Source of the DNA: DASUZB01 sp036377075
GTDB taxonomy: Bacteria > Actinomycetota > CALGFH01
Length of the DNA: 64,000 nt
Direction: 5' to 3'
Assembly: GCA_036377075.1 (NCBI GenBank)
Contig: DASUZB010000088.1
Span: 15,951 to 79,950, forward strand
This document shows, one piece after another, positions 15,879 through 24,878 of the stretch. The translations under genes and the position numbers were made by a program. The notes under the pieces are model-generated. The model was not told where the DNA came from. It worked only from the letters and a program-made list of their open reading frames with translations, and did not search any database. How positions within the stretch are numbered: the first letter of the stretch is position 1; each line of letters opens with the position of its first letter.

Positions 15879-17144
15879 ATGGCGCAAGCCCGGACGGCCG
15901 ACGTCACGGCCGAGGCGAAAAGCGAGAGCGGCACGACCCGGCGGGTCGTGCCTGACGGCGTTGCCCGCATCCCGTTCGCGGTCGCGGAGATCGCCCCGGA
16001 TGCCCGCGAGGCCGCCGCCCGCGTGCTGGCGTCGGGCTGGGTCACCACCGGCCCGGAGGTGCACGCCTTCGAGCGCGAGTTCGCCGACTGGCTCGGGGCG
16101 CGCCACGCGGTGGCCGTCTCCTCCTGCACCGCCGCCATCGAGCTGGCCCTGCGCGGCCTCGACCTGCCGCCAGGGTCCAAGGTGCTGACCTCGGTGCTGA
16201 CCTTCTGTGGCGCGGTCCACGCGATCACCCACGCCGGCCACCGGCCGGTCTTCGCCGACGTGGACGGCGAGACGCTGATGCCCGGCCCCGCCGAGACCGC
16301 CGCGGCGGCCGCGCGGGCCGGCGGCGTCGACGCCATGCTGGTGCTGCACTTCGCCGGGGCGCCGGCGCCGGTCGCCCCGCTGGCCGCGGCGGCCGGGCTG
16401 CCGCTCGACCGGGTGGTCGAGGACGCCGCCCACGCGCTCGGCACCGCCGTGGGCGACGCCGAGGTTGGGACCGTCTCCCGGGCGACCTGCTTCAGCTTCT
16501 ACGCCACCAAGAACCTGCCCGTCGGCGAGGGCGGCATGCTCACCACCGCCGACGATGGCCTGGCGGAATGGCTCCGTGGCGCCCGGCTGCACGGCATGAG
16601 CCGTGACGCCTGGAGGCGCTACCTGCCGGGGTCGAGCTGGCGCTACACGGTCGAGGTCGACGGGCTCAAGGCCAACATGACCGACCTGCAGGCGGCCATC
16701 GGCCGGGCGCAGCTCGGCCACCTCGGCGGCTGGCAGGAGCGCCGCCGCGAGCTGGCCGAGCGCTACGACAAGAACCTTGCCGAGCTCCCGGGCGTCACCG
16801 CGCCGTGGCGGCCGCGGCCCGAGCAGGGCCGGCACGCCTGGCACCTGTACGTGGTCCGCGTCGGTCCTGAGCACGGGCTCGGCCGCGACGCGCTGATCGC
16901 CGGGCTCGCCGGGCGCGGGATCGACTGCTCGGTGCACTTCATCCCGCTGCACCACCAGCCCTGGTTCCAGCGGCGCTGGGGCGACGCGCTGGCGCACGGC
17001 TTCCCCGCCGCCGACGCGGTCTTCCCCGAGATCGTCTCGCTGCCGCTGTACCCGAGCCTCGCCGACGGCGACGTCGACCGCGTCTGCGAGGCGATCGCCG
17101 AGCTGGGCGCTCGCCCTCCCGGTCCGAGTGGCGACAAAGGATGA
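15879..17144 (+). CDS. DegT/DnrJ/EryC1-type sugar aminotransferase (421 aa)
   Basis: A PLP-dependent fold-type I aminotransferase: VAVSSCTAAIELALRG binds cofactor phosphate, VVEDAAHALG contains the pyridine-binding Asp, and the Schiff-base Lys is in FYATKNLPVGEGGM. ATG 15879 has AAGGGGGTG upstream; an earlier in-frame ATG lacks one and adds 47 atypical residues. These enzymes aminate keto-sugars at C-3 or C-4. The next gene is a 4,6-dehydratase, so this one probably aminates its 4-keto product, as in PglF/PglE bacillosamine-type pathways. The preceding 276 bp gap suggests its own promoter. Confidence 0.88.
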   Translation: MAQARTADVTAEAKSESGTTRRVVPDGVARIPFAVAEIAPDAREAAARVLASGWVTTGPEVHAFEREFADWLGARHAVAVSSCTAAIELALRGLDLPPGSKVLTSVLTFCGAVHAITHAGHRPVFADVDGETLMPGPAETAAAAARAGGVDAMLVLHFAGAPAPVAPLAAAAGLPLDRVVEDAAHALGTAVGDAEVGTVSRATCFSFYATKNLPVGEGGMLTTADDGLAEWLRGARLHGMSRDAWRRYLPGSSWRYTVEVDGLKANMTDLQAAIGRAQLGHLGGWQERRRELAERYDKNLAELPGVTAPWRPRPEQGRHAWHLYVVRVGPEHGLGRDALIAGLAGRGIDCSVHFIPLHHQPWFQRRWGDALAHGFPAADAVFPEIVSLPLYPSLADGDVDRVCEAIAELGARPPGPSGDKG

Positions 17145-17149
17145 CCTGA

Positions 17150-18670
17150 GTGACCCACGCAACCGACCGACGAGCACCGCAACAACCAGCACCGCCGCGC
17201 AAGGGCGGCGGGCGGCTCCGCTGCCTGCTGATCGGCGCCGGCGAGGCCGGCAGGTCCCTGGCCAGGGACCTGCTGCGCGCGCAGGAGTTCGGCCTGCTGC
17301 CGATCGGCTTCCTCGACGACAACCCGTCCAAGGTCGGCCGCCGGGTGGCCGGGCTGCCGGTCTTCGGCGGCACCCGCGAGCTGCAGGCGGTCGCCGAGCG
17401 CGAGCTGGTCGACGTCGTGGTGGTGGCGATCCCGTCGCTGCCGCCGCGCGAGATCCGCCACCTGGCGGTGGCGGCCGCCGCCGCCGGGCTCGGGGTGCGC
17501 TACCTGCCCTCGTTCGGCGCCGCCCTGGAGCGCGACGCCCGCATCTCGGACCTGCGCCGCCTGCGCGTCGACCGCCTGCTCGGCCGCGAGGAGGTGCGGG
17601 TGGTGCGCGGCGGCTCGAAGGCGACCGTCGCCGGCAAGCGGGTGCTGGTCACCGGCGCCGGCGGCTCGATCGGCGGCGAGCTGTGCCGCCAGGTCGCCGC
17701 CTTCGGCCCCGAGGCCCTGTACCTGCTCGACCACGACGAGTCCAACCTGCACCGGCTGCAGCTCAAGATCCAGGGCGAGGCGCTGCTCGACTCCGACGAG
17801 CTGCTGATCGCCGACATCCGCGACCGGGGCCGCATCGAGCAGGTCTTCCGCGACCTCGCGCCGCAGGTGGTCTTCCACGCCGCCGCCCACAAGCACCTGC
17901 CGCTGCTGGAGCGCCACCCCTGCGAGGGCGTCAAGTCCAACGTGCTCGGCACCCGCAACCTGGTCAGGGCGGCCGCCGAGCACGGCGCCGAGCGCTTCAT
18001 CCTGATCTCCACCGACAAGGCGGCCGACCCCACCTCGGTGCTCGGCGCGACCAAGCGGGTCGCCGAGATGCTGGTCCAGGCCGAGCGGGGCGGCGACGGC
18101 ACGCGGCTGGCCTCGGTCCGCTTCGGCAACGTGCTCGGCAGCCGCGGCTCCCTGCTGTCGGTCCTGAGCGAGCAGATCGAGAGCGGCGAGCCGGTCACCG
18201 TCACCCACCCCGACGTGACCCGCTTCTTCATGACGGTCGAGGAGGCGGTCGGGCTGGTGGTCGAGGCGGCCGGGATGGCCGGCGCCGGCGAGGTGTTCGT
18301 GCTCGAGATGGGCGAGCCGGTGCGCATCGTCGACCTGGTCCACGACTACGCCGCCCAGGTCCACGTCGACCCGCGCGACCTGGCCATCCGCTACACCGGG
18401 CTGCGGCCGGGCGAGAAGCTCAACGAGACCCTGTTCGCCGCGGGCGAGCGGCGCGAGCCGACCGCCCACCCCAAGATCTGGGCGACCGCCACCGCCGAGC
18501 CGCCCGGCGCGGAGTTCGCCGCCCTGCTCGCCGACCTGGAGCAGGCGGCCGAGGCCAACGACGCCGACGAGACCCGCCGGCTGCTGGCCAAGCTGGTGCC
18601 CGAGTACAGCGCCGCGGAGGCGGCCGCCGGTCCGGCGGCGGCGTCCGCGCCCTACCCGGACGGCTTCTAG
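17150..18670 (+). CDS. CapD/PglF-like nucleotide-sugar 4,6-dehydratase lacking the membrane domain (506 aa)
   Basis: Two Rossmann units are present: an N-terminal nucleotide-binding domain (LIGAGEAGRSLARDLL) and an SDR domain (VTGAGGSIGGELCRQ near residue 168) with the TDKAADPTSVLGATK active-site segment, where Thr-Asp-Lys is the catalytic set of retaining PglF-type enzymes. Classical homologues begin with four membrane helices; here only a short Ala/Pro/Lys-rich leader precedes the first domain, so the protein is probably soluble. It would convert UDP-GlcNAc or similar to a 4-keto-6-deoxy sugar for the aminotransferase 5 bp upstream. The start is GTG 17150. Confidence 0.87.
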   Translation: MTHATDRRAPQQPAPPRKGGGRLRCLLIGAGEAGRSLARDLLRAQEFGLLPIGFLDDNPSKVGRRVAGLPVFGGTRELQAVAERELVDVVVVAIPSLPPREIRHLAVAAAAAGLGVRYLPSFGAALERDARISDLRRLRVDRLLGREEVRVVRGGSKATVAGKRVLVTGAGGSIGGELCRQVAAFGPEALYLLDHDESNLHRLQLKIQGEALLDSDELLIADIRDRGRIEQVFRDLAPQVVFHAAAHKHLPLLERHPCEGVKSNVLGTRNLVRAAAEHGAERFILISTDKAADPTSVLGATKRVAEMLVQAERGGDGTRLASVRFGNVLGSRGSLLSVLSEQIESGEPVTVTHPDVTRFFMTVEEAVGLVVEAAGMAGAGEVFVLEMGEPVRIVDLVHDYAAQVHVDPRDLAIRYTGLRPGEKLNETLFAAGERREPTAHPKIWATATAEPPGAEFAALLADLEQAAEANDADETRRLLAKLVPEYSAAEAAAGPAAASAPYPDGF

Positions 18671-18671
18671 C

Positions 18672-20045
18672 ATGCGCGCCCGCCGCCGCGACAGCCTCGC
18701 AGCCACCCCGGTGGCCCCCGTCCAGGGCGCCGCCGTCGCCTGGCCGGCGACCGTGCCGGCCGTCGTCCCACCGGAGTCCCTGCCGCCACAGCCGCAGCTG
18801 CCGCGCGTCAAGGTGCTGCACGTGATCACCCGCTTCTGGGCGGGCGCGGGCGGCAACACGCTGCTGTCGGCGCTCGGCGCCGACCCGGAGCGCTACGAGG
18901 TCTGGGTCGCCGGCGCCGAGGGCGGCCCCCTGTGGGCGCGCGCCGAGCAGGCCGGGCTCGCCACCGTCAAGCTGCGCCGCTTCCGCGAGGTCCTCTCCCC
19001 CGTGGACGACCTGTACGTGCTCTGGCAGCTGCTGCGGCTGCTGCGCCGGGAGCGCTTCACGGTGGTGCACACCCACTCGGCCAAGGGCGGCTTCCTCGGC
19101 CGGCTGGCCGCCTGGCTGGCCCGCGTGCCGCTGATCGTCCACACCTACCACGGCTTCAGCTACCACGACTTCATGCCGGCCCGGCGGCGGCGCCTCTACC
19201 TCGCCCTCGAGCGCCTCTCCCGGCCGTTCGCCGACGCCTTCCTGGCGGTCTCGCCGCGGGTGGCGAGCGAGGCCGTGGCGATGCGGCTGGCGCCGCCCGG
19301 CTCGGTCACGGTGGTGCCCTCGGCGGTCGAGCTCGACCAGCTGCCGGAGCGGCCCGACCCGCGGCTGCGGCAGGAGCTCGGGCTGACGGCCGGCACCCGC
19401 CTGGTCGGCACCGTCGGCCGCCTCGACGGCCAGAAGGCCCCGCTGGACTTCGTCCGCATGGCCGCCAAGGTGGCGGCGGCGCGGCCGGCGGTCCGCTTCG
19501 TGATGGTCGGCGACGGGCCGCTCGCCGACGCGGTGCGCGCCGAGGCCGAGCGCCTCGGCGTCCGCGTCGACCTGGTCGGCTTCCGCGCCGACGCCCCGGC
19601 GCTGGCCACCGCGTTCGACGTGTTCGTCATCTCCTCGCTCTACGAGGGCCTCGGGCGCGCCCTCACCGAGGCGCTCGGCTCGGGCCGTCCGGTGGTCGCC
19701 ACCGCCGTCAACGGCGTGCCCGACCTGGTGGTGCCCGGCGCGACCGGGTTGCTGGCGCCGGCCGGCGACCCCGAGGCGCTGGCGGAGAACGTCACCTGGC
19801 TGCTCGACCACCCCGAGGAGGGGCGGCGCATGGGCGCCCAGGGACGCGCGCTGGTCATGAGCCTGTTCGACCCGGCGCTGATGTGCGAGCTGATCGACCG
19901 GACCTACCGGCAACTCCTCGGCCTGCCCGACCCGGGCGCCAGGGAGATCGACCTGACCGAGCGGGCGGCCGCCCGTCCGGCGGCCGCGGTCGCGGCCGCG
20001 CCGGACGGCCGCGCCGGCCTGCTCGGCGAGAAGAGGGGGGCGTGA
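18672..20045 (+). CDS. Family 4 glycosyltransferase (457 aa)
   Basis: A GT-B fold enzyme with LHVITRFWAGAGGN at the N-terminal donor loop, VVHTHSAKGGFLG, HTYHGFSYHDF, and the C-terminal EX7E-type region SSLYEGLGRALTEALGSG. About 40 N-terminal residues are an unstructured Ala/Pro-rich extension, so a later start is possible though none is better supported. It retains anomeric configuration and should add a sugar to the lipid-linked intermediate. It starts 1 bp after the dehydratase stop and overlaps the next gene by 1 bp. Confidence 0.88.
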   Translation: MRARRRDSLAATPVAPVQGAAVAWPATVPAVVPPESLPPQPQLPRVKVLHVITRFWAGAGGNTLLSALGADPERYEVWVAGAEGGPLWARAEQAGLATVKLRRFREVLSPVDDLYVLWQLLRLLRRERFTVVHTHSAKGGFLGRLAAWLARVPLIVHTYHGFSYHDFMPARRRRLYLALERLSRPFADAFLAVSPRVASEAVAMRLAPPGSVTVVPSAVELDQLPERPDPRLRQELGLTAGTRLVGTVGRLDGQKAPLDFVRMAAKVAAARPAVRFVMVGDGPLADAVRAEAERLGVRVDLVGFRADAPALATAFDVFVISSLYEGLGRALTEALGSGRPVVATAVNGVPDLVVPGATGLLAPAGDPEALAENVTWLLDHPEEGRRMGAQGRALVMSLFDPALMCELIDRTYRQLLGLPDPGAREIDLTERAAARPAAAVAAAPDGRAGLLGEKRGA

Positions 20046-20809
20046 TGCGGGGGGGCGTCCGAGAAGAGGTCCGGGGCAGCGCGGAGGTGGTGTCCCGGGG
20101 TGTCGCGCCCGGCCCGGGCCGGCGCGCGCTCGACCTGGTGGTCAGCGCCATGGCGCTGCTGCTGTCCGCGCCGCTGATCCTGGTGGTCGCGGTCGCGGTG
20201 AAGCTCTCCAGCCCCGGTCCGGTGGTCTTCCGCCAGGTGCGCGTCGGCCAGGGCAACAAGCCGTTCACGCTGTACAAGTTCCGCACCATGCGGCAGGGCG
20301 AGCGCGGCCCGGAGGTGACCAGGGGCAGCGACCCGCGCATCACCCGGGTCGGCAAGCTGCTGCGCACCACCGGCATCGACGAGCTGCCGCAGTTCCTCAA
20401 CGTGCTGCGCGGCGAGATGACCCTGGTGGGCCCGCGCCCGGAGACGCCGGCGCTGGCCGAGCGCTACCCGACCGACTGCCGGGTGGTCTTCCGCCACCGC
20501 CCCGGGCTGACCGGGCCGACCCAGGTGCGCCTGCGCGACAAGGACGTGCTGCCGCCGAGGGGCGTCGCCGACCTGGAGGGCTACTACCTCCGTGAGCTGG
20601 TGCCGACCCGGGTCGCGCTCGACTTCTCCTACCTCAACGATCCGTCGCTGTCGCGTACCATCGCGATGCTGTGGCGCACCGCCGTGTACGTGCTGCGCGG
20701 CAGCCCCGTGGCGCGCTCGCGCGCCCAACAGGTTCACCTGCCCGAGCGGCCGTCCTGGCTGGCGACCGTCGAGGTGGGGGTGGGCGAGGCCAACGAGCCG
20801 AAGTCGTGA
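20045..20809 (+). CDS. Small phosphoglycosyl transferase (undecaprenyl-phosphate sugar-1-phosphate transferase, 254 aa)
   Basis: One N-terminal hydrophobic segment (LDLVVSAMALLLSAPLILVV) leads into the conserved KLSSPGPVVFRQ, LYKFRTMR and GIDELPQFLNVL motifs, with GPRPE downstream. This is the PglC/WcaJ C-terminal core that moves a sugar-1-phosphate from a UDP-sugar to undecaprenyl phosphate, starting the repeat unit. It lacks the extra N-terminal helices of WcaJ/WbaP, like PglC. Neighbouring dehydratase and aminotransferase genes suggest a diamino- or amino-dideoxy sugar as first residue (inference). About 45 C-terminal residues beyond the catalytic core are unusual. Confidence 0.87.
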   Translation: MRGGVREEVRGSAEVVSRGVAPGPGRRALDLVVSAMALLLSAPLILVVAVAVKLSSPGPVVFRQVRVGQGNKPFTLYKFRTMRQGERGPEVTRGSDPRITRVGKLLRTTGIDELPQFLNVLRGEMTLVGPRPETPALAERYPTDCRVVFRHRPGLTGPTQVRLRDKDVLPPRGVADLEGYYLRELVPTRVALDFSYLNDPSLSRTIAMLWRTAVYVLRGSPVARSRAQQVHLPERPSWLATVEVGVGEANEPKS

Positions 20810-20847
20810 GGTCCGCCACCACGAGCAGGACCCGAGGGGAGCAGTCC

Positions 20848-21891
20848 ATGACCCCACCGCCACGACGCGCACGGCGCGCGCTCGCCTGCGCCGCGGCGGT
20901 CCTGCTGGCCGCGTTCGCCGCCGGCTGCGGGGGCGGCGACGACGGCCCGGGGCCGCCGCGGCCGCTGCCGACCACCACCGCCCCGTCCGCCGCGAGCCAC
21001 AGCGCCTGCAAGGCGCCCGACAAGCCGCCGGCGCACGCGCCCATCCTGGTGACCCACTTCAACACCGGCCAGGCGCCCTACGTCTTCAGGAGCCGCTGCG
21101 CCGACCTGGCGAAGCTGCGCAAGGCCTTCAACGCGGTGATCGTCACCGCCGGCGACCAGCAGCTGGTCACCGACGCCCGCGCCTCGGGGCTGGCGGTGTA
21201 CGTGGAGATGGACCGCAAGGCCGACTTCGCCGACGGCAAGGACATCTCCGCGGACGTGCAGCGGATCGTGCGCCAGGTCAAGGACAACCCGGGCACGATC
21301 GCCGGCATCCGCGTCGCCGACCGGCTCAACGGCAGCCTCGACCCGGACGAGGCGGTCGGCTACCTGAAGGCCACCGGCGGCGTGTTCCACCGCGAGGTCC
21401 CTGGCGTGCCGGTCCTCGCCGACGTGGTCAACTGGGAGCTGGTCTGCGGCAAGCGCGGCCAGCGCAACTGCTTCGTGCTGCGCTTCAGCCGCTACCGCTT
21501 CGAGGTCAACAAGGTGCTGACCCGCTTCTACAAGAGCGGCTACCTGGACGGCTTCATGCTCGCCCCCGACCTGACGCGCGACGACCCGGCGGTGGTGGCC
21601 GCCGCCTTCCGCAAGGCGCGCGCCCTGTGGCCGCGGCCGTTCCAGCTGCTGGCCCGCACCGCCCCGTCGTTCAACGAGCCGACCTACCCCGGCGACGCGG
21701 CCAGCGCCAAGCGGCTGACCGACACCGTCGCCCGCGCGCCGCTCGCCGCCGGCGCCGACGGCGTCGACCTGTGGGCCTGGCACCGGCCCTACCAGGGAGG
21801 GATCCGCACCTTTCTCGACAAGGACTTCTCCGGCAACCCGTTCTGGAGCGAGCTGGTGGACGTAGCGAAGCAGGCGGGCGTGTCCCAGTGA
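20848..21891 (+). CDS. Exported lipoprotein of unknown function in the polysaccharide operon (347 aa)
   Basis: ATG 20848 follows GAGGGGAG at a good distance. A basic N-terminus, hydrophobic stretch and LAAFAAGC lipobox indicate a lipoprotein anchored outside the cytoplasmic membrane. After a Gly/Pro/Thr linker (to about residue 55) comes a globular domain of about 290 residues with alternating hydrophobic strands (AVIVTAG, LAVYVEMD, VPVLADVV, DGFMLAPD, DGVDLWAWHRP), suggesting a TIM-barrel-like fold such as those of glycoside hydrolases. I recognise no family. Its place between the initiating transferase and the flippase suggests a role in trimming or handling the exported glycan. Confidence 0.7.
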   Translation: MTPPPRRARRALACAAAVLLAAFAAGCGGGDDGPGPPRPLPTTTAPSAASHSACKAPDKPPAHAPILVTHFNTGQAPYVFRSRCADLAKLRKAFNAVIVTAGDQQLVTDARASGLAVYVEMDRKADFADGKDISADVQRIVRQVKDNPGTIAGIRVADRLNGSLDPDEAVGYLKATGGVFHREVPGVPVLADVVNWELVCGKRGQRNCFVLRFSRYRFEVNKVLTRFYKSGYLDGFMLAPDLTRDDPAVVAAAFRKARALWPRPFQLLARTAPSFNEPTYPGDAASAKRLTDTVARAPLAAGADGVDLWAWHRPYQGGIRTFLDKDFSGNPFWSELVDVAKQAGVSQ

Positions 21892-21898
21892 GGCGCCG

Positions 21899-23503
21899 GT
21901 GAGCCAGCGGGCCAACCCGACGCCGCCCTCGCACGACCGGGCGGAGAGCAACCTGCGCCGCATCGCCACCGGCGGCGGCGCGGTCTTCGCCGGCGGCTGG
22001 GTCGCCTACGCGCTGAGCCTCGCCTTCAACATCCTGGTCGCGCGGCGGCTCAACGCCGACCGCTTCGGCGCCTTCACCATCGGCATGAGCCTGGCCGTGC
22101 TGCTGGCCCACATCGCGCCGCTCGGCCTCAACCAGGCGGTGGTCCGCTACGTGGCGATCTACCGCGGGCAGCACGACGAGGCGCGCATCCGCGGCACGAT
22201 CGCGCTCGGCCTGCGCGTCACCGCCGTGGCCGGGGCGCTGCTCGGCCTGGCCATGCTGCTGGTGGCGCCGCTGCTGGCCAAGCGCGTCTTCCACGACCCC
22301 AGCCTCACGCTGACGATCCGGGTGCTGGCCCTCTCGGTGCCGCTGACCGGCATCGGCGAGCTGTTGCTGTCGGCGATGCGCGCCTACACCAGGGTGGTCC
22401 TGCCGGTCCTGATCCGCTCGTTCGCCGCCCCCGGCCTGCGCGCCGCCGCGGCACTGGCCGCGCTGCTCGCCCACGCCAACCTGGTCGGCGTCGCCGCCGC
22501 CTACACGCTGGTCGAGGGCGTCGCGCTGCTGATGGGCGCGGCCGCGGCGCGGCACGTCCTGCCCGGCCGCGCCGCCGGGACGGCGCCGCCGCCGACCGGG
22601 GAGATCGTCCGCTTCTCCTGGCCGATGGCGGTCAACCGGGTGCTGATGGGCTCCACCAACAACGCCGAGGTGTTCATGCTCGGCGCGCTGGCGGGCGCCG
22701 GCCAGGTGGCGCTGTTCGCGGCGGCGCGGCGCTTCACCATCGTGGCCAACGCGATCTTCATCGCCTTCGGCACCATCTTCTCGCCGATGGTCTCCGACCT
22801 CGACGCGGCCGAGCAGCACGACCACCTCGCCCGCCTGTACAAGGCGGTGAGCCGCTGGATCTTCACCATCGGCGTGCCGGTGTTCCTGGCCCAGGTCCTG
22901 TTCGGCGACGCCCTGCTGTCCACCTTCGGGAAGGGCTTCGGCGAAGGCCGCGTCGCGCTCACCCTGCTCGCCCTCGGCCAGCTCGCCAACTACGCCAGCG
23001 GCGCGTCCTCCAACGTGCTGACGATGACCGGGCGCTCGCGCGCGAACCTGGTCTTCACCGTCGTCCACCTGGTCGCGACGGTGGCGCTCAACCTCCTGCT
23101 GATCCCGCCGTTCGGCCTGCTCGGCGCGGCGGTCGCCAACGCGGTCGCGATGACCTCGGTGAACGCGGCGCTGACCTGGTGGGTCTACCGGGAGGCCGGG
23201 ATGCACCCCTACAACCGGAGCTGGCTGAAGCCGCTCGGCGCCGGCCTGGGGACGGCGCTGATCGTCCTCGCCGGCCGCCGGCTCCTGCCGGCGGGCAGCG
23301 TCGGCGACCTCGCCGGCCTGGTGCTGCTCGGCGTCGCCTACCTGGGCATGCTCGCGCTGCTCGGGATCGACGGCGAGGACCGGCTGGTGCTGCGCGAGCT
23401 CGCCGGCCGGGCGCGGCGCCGCTCCCCCACCGCGGCGGACGCCGGGCGCGGCTCCGAGGCCCTGGCGGGCAGCGCCGCCACCGGCGGAAGCGAACCGAGC
23501 TGA
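21899..23503 (+). CDS. Wzx-type oligosaccharide flippase (534 aa)
   Basis: Twelve to fourteen hydrophobic segments across the protein and typical MOP-superfamily stretches such as ALSLAFNILVARRLNADRFG and MGSTNNAEVFMLG identify a polysaccharide flippase. It would move undecaprenyl-linked repeat units across the membrane for polymerisation by the 13427 gene product. Start GTG 21899 is 7 bp after the lipoprotein stop. Basic and Ser/Gly-rich residues form a cytoplasmic tail of about 40 residues. It is the last gene of the core operon; a 178 bp gap follows. Confidence 0.87.
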   Translation: MSQRANPTPPSHDRAESNLRRIATGGGAVFAGGWVAYALSLAFNILVARRLNADRFGAFTIGMSLAVLLAHIAPLGLNQAVVRYVAIYRGQHDEARIRGTIALGLRVTAVAGALLGLAMLLVAPLLAKRVFHDPSLTLTIRVLALSVPLTGIGELLLSAMRAYTRVVLPVLIRSFAAPGLRAAAALAALLAHANLVGVAAAYTLVEGVALLMGAAAARHVLPGRAAGTAPPPTGEIVRFSWPMAVNRVLMGSTNNAEVFMLGALAGAGQVALFAAARRFTIVANAIFIAFGTIFSPMVSDLDAAEQHDHLARLYKAVSRWIFTIGVPVFLAQVLFGDALLSTFGKGFGEGRVALTLLALGQLANYASGASSNVLTMTGRSRANLVFTVVHLVATVALNLLLIPPFGLLGAAVANAVAMTSVNAALTWWVYREAGMHPYNRSWLKPLGAGLGTALIVLAGRRLLPAGSVGDLAGLVLLGVAYLGMLALLGIDGEDRLVLRELAGRARRRSPTAADAGRGSEALAGSAATGGSEPS

Positions 23504-23681
23504 CAAAACACTCTGCAACTGGCGTGGCCCGGATACGGCGGGCGGCGCGTCCAGGGCTCGGCCGTGATTACTACGCTGGACGGGGCCCCGCGCCGCCGTG
23601 GCGGCGAGGCTCCTGCCGTGGCACGAACGAACCACCTGGCCGTGCCGGCCGGGGCAGTCTCTGCGAAAGGAACACCGACTC

Positions 23682-24746
23682 ATGCGCGTCCTGGTCACGG
23701 GCCACAACGGTTACATCGGCGGGGTGATGGTGCCGCTGCTGCGCGAGGCCGGCCACGAGGTCGTCGGCCTCGACTCGGACCTGTTCCGGTCCTGCCTGTT
23801 CGGGCCCGTGCCGGCCGAGGTCCCCTCCGTCACCCTCGACGTGCGCGACGTGCAGGTCGACGACCTGCGCGGCTTCGACGCGGTGGTGCACCTCGCGGCG
23901 ATCTCCAACGACCCGCTCGGCAACCTCAACCCGGACTGCACCTACGACATCAACCACCTCGGCTCGGTGCACCTGGCCCGCACCGCCAAGCAGGCCGGCG
24001 TGCCGCGCTTCCTGTTCTCGTCCTCGTGCAGCCTGTACGGCGCCGCCTCCCCGGACGACCTGCTCGACGAGTCGGCCGCGTTCAACCCGGTGACCCCGTA
24101 CGGCCGCTCCAAGGTGCTGGCCGAGCGCGACATCGCGGCGCTGGCCGACGACGACTTCAGCCCCACCTTCCTGCGCAACTCCACCGCCTACGGCGTCTCC
24201 CCGCGGCTGCGCGGCGACCTGGTGGTCAACAACCTGACCGGCTACGCCTTCACCATCGGCGAGGTGCTGCTCAAGAGCGACGGCACCCCGTGGCGGCCGT
24301 TGGTCCACATCGAGGACATCTCCCGCGCGTTCCTGACCATGCTCGAGGCCCCCCGCGAGCTGGTCCACGGCGAGGCGTTCAACGTCGGCGGCACCGGCGA
24401 GAACTACCAGATCCGCGACGTCGCCGAGCTGGTGCAGAAGGTGGTGCCCGGCAGCCGCGTCGCCTTCGCCGAGGGCGCCGGACCGGACACGCGCTGCTAC
24501 CGGGTCGACTGCGGCAAGCTGGCCCGCACCTTCCCCGGGTTCGAGCTGCGCTGGAACGTGGCCCGCGGCGTCGAGGAGCTGTACGAGGCGTTCCAGCGCG
24601 AGCGCCTCACCGAGACGGACCTGGAGGGCTCCCGCTTCCAGCGCATCGCCCGGATCAGCGAGCTGCTCGCCGGCGAGCGGATCGACAGCTCGCTGCGCTG
24701 GCGAGGCCCGGCCCCCGACGCGGAGGAGGCGCGCCTGGCCGGGTAG
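23682..24746 (+). CDS. NAD-dependent epimerase/dehydratase (extended SDR, 354 aa)
   Basis: VTGHNGYIGGVMVPLL is the dinucleotide-binding motif, FSSSCSLYGAA contains the catalytic Ser, and TPYGRSK the Tyr-x-x-x-Lys pair. RPLVHIEDISRAFL and a C-terminal substrate lobe match extended SDRs found beside sugar C-methyltransferases. It follows GAAAGGAAC at ATG 23682. The product is probably a modified keto- or reduced deoxysugar used with the methyltransferase at 24879. It is not a recognisable CDP-glucose 4,6-dehydratase (RfbG), so that step, if used, is encoded elsewhere. Confidence 0.82.
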   Translation: MRVLVTGHNGYIGGVMVPLLREAGHEVVGLDSDLFRSCLFGPVPAEVPSVTLDVRDVQVDDLRGFDAVVHLAAISNDPLGNLNPDCTYDINHLGSVHLARTAKQAGVPRFLFSSSCSLYGAASPDDLLDESAAFNPVTPYGRSKVLAERDIAALADDDFSPTFLRNSTAYGVSPRLRGDLVVNNLTGYAFTIGEVLLKSDGTPWRPLVHIEDISRAFLTMLEAPRELVHGEAFNVGGTGENYQIRDVAELVQKVVPGSRVAFAEGAGPDTRCYRVDCGKLARTFPGFELRWNVARGVEELYEAFQRERLTETDLEGSRFQRIARISELLAGERIDSSLRWRGPAPDAEEARLAG

Positions 24747-24878
24747 ACGCCCCCATGCCGGCCGGGCGCTGAGCTCCAGCCCCGGACCGCGCCGAGCCAG
24801 CCGGCTCACCGCCGACCACCAGCGACGCATGGAGCCCCTCCCCCGGCTCCCGCCGACACGCGACGCAAAGGAGCCCCT

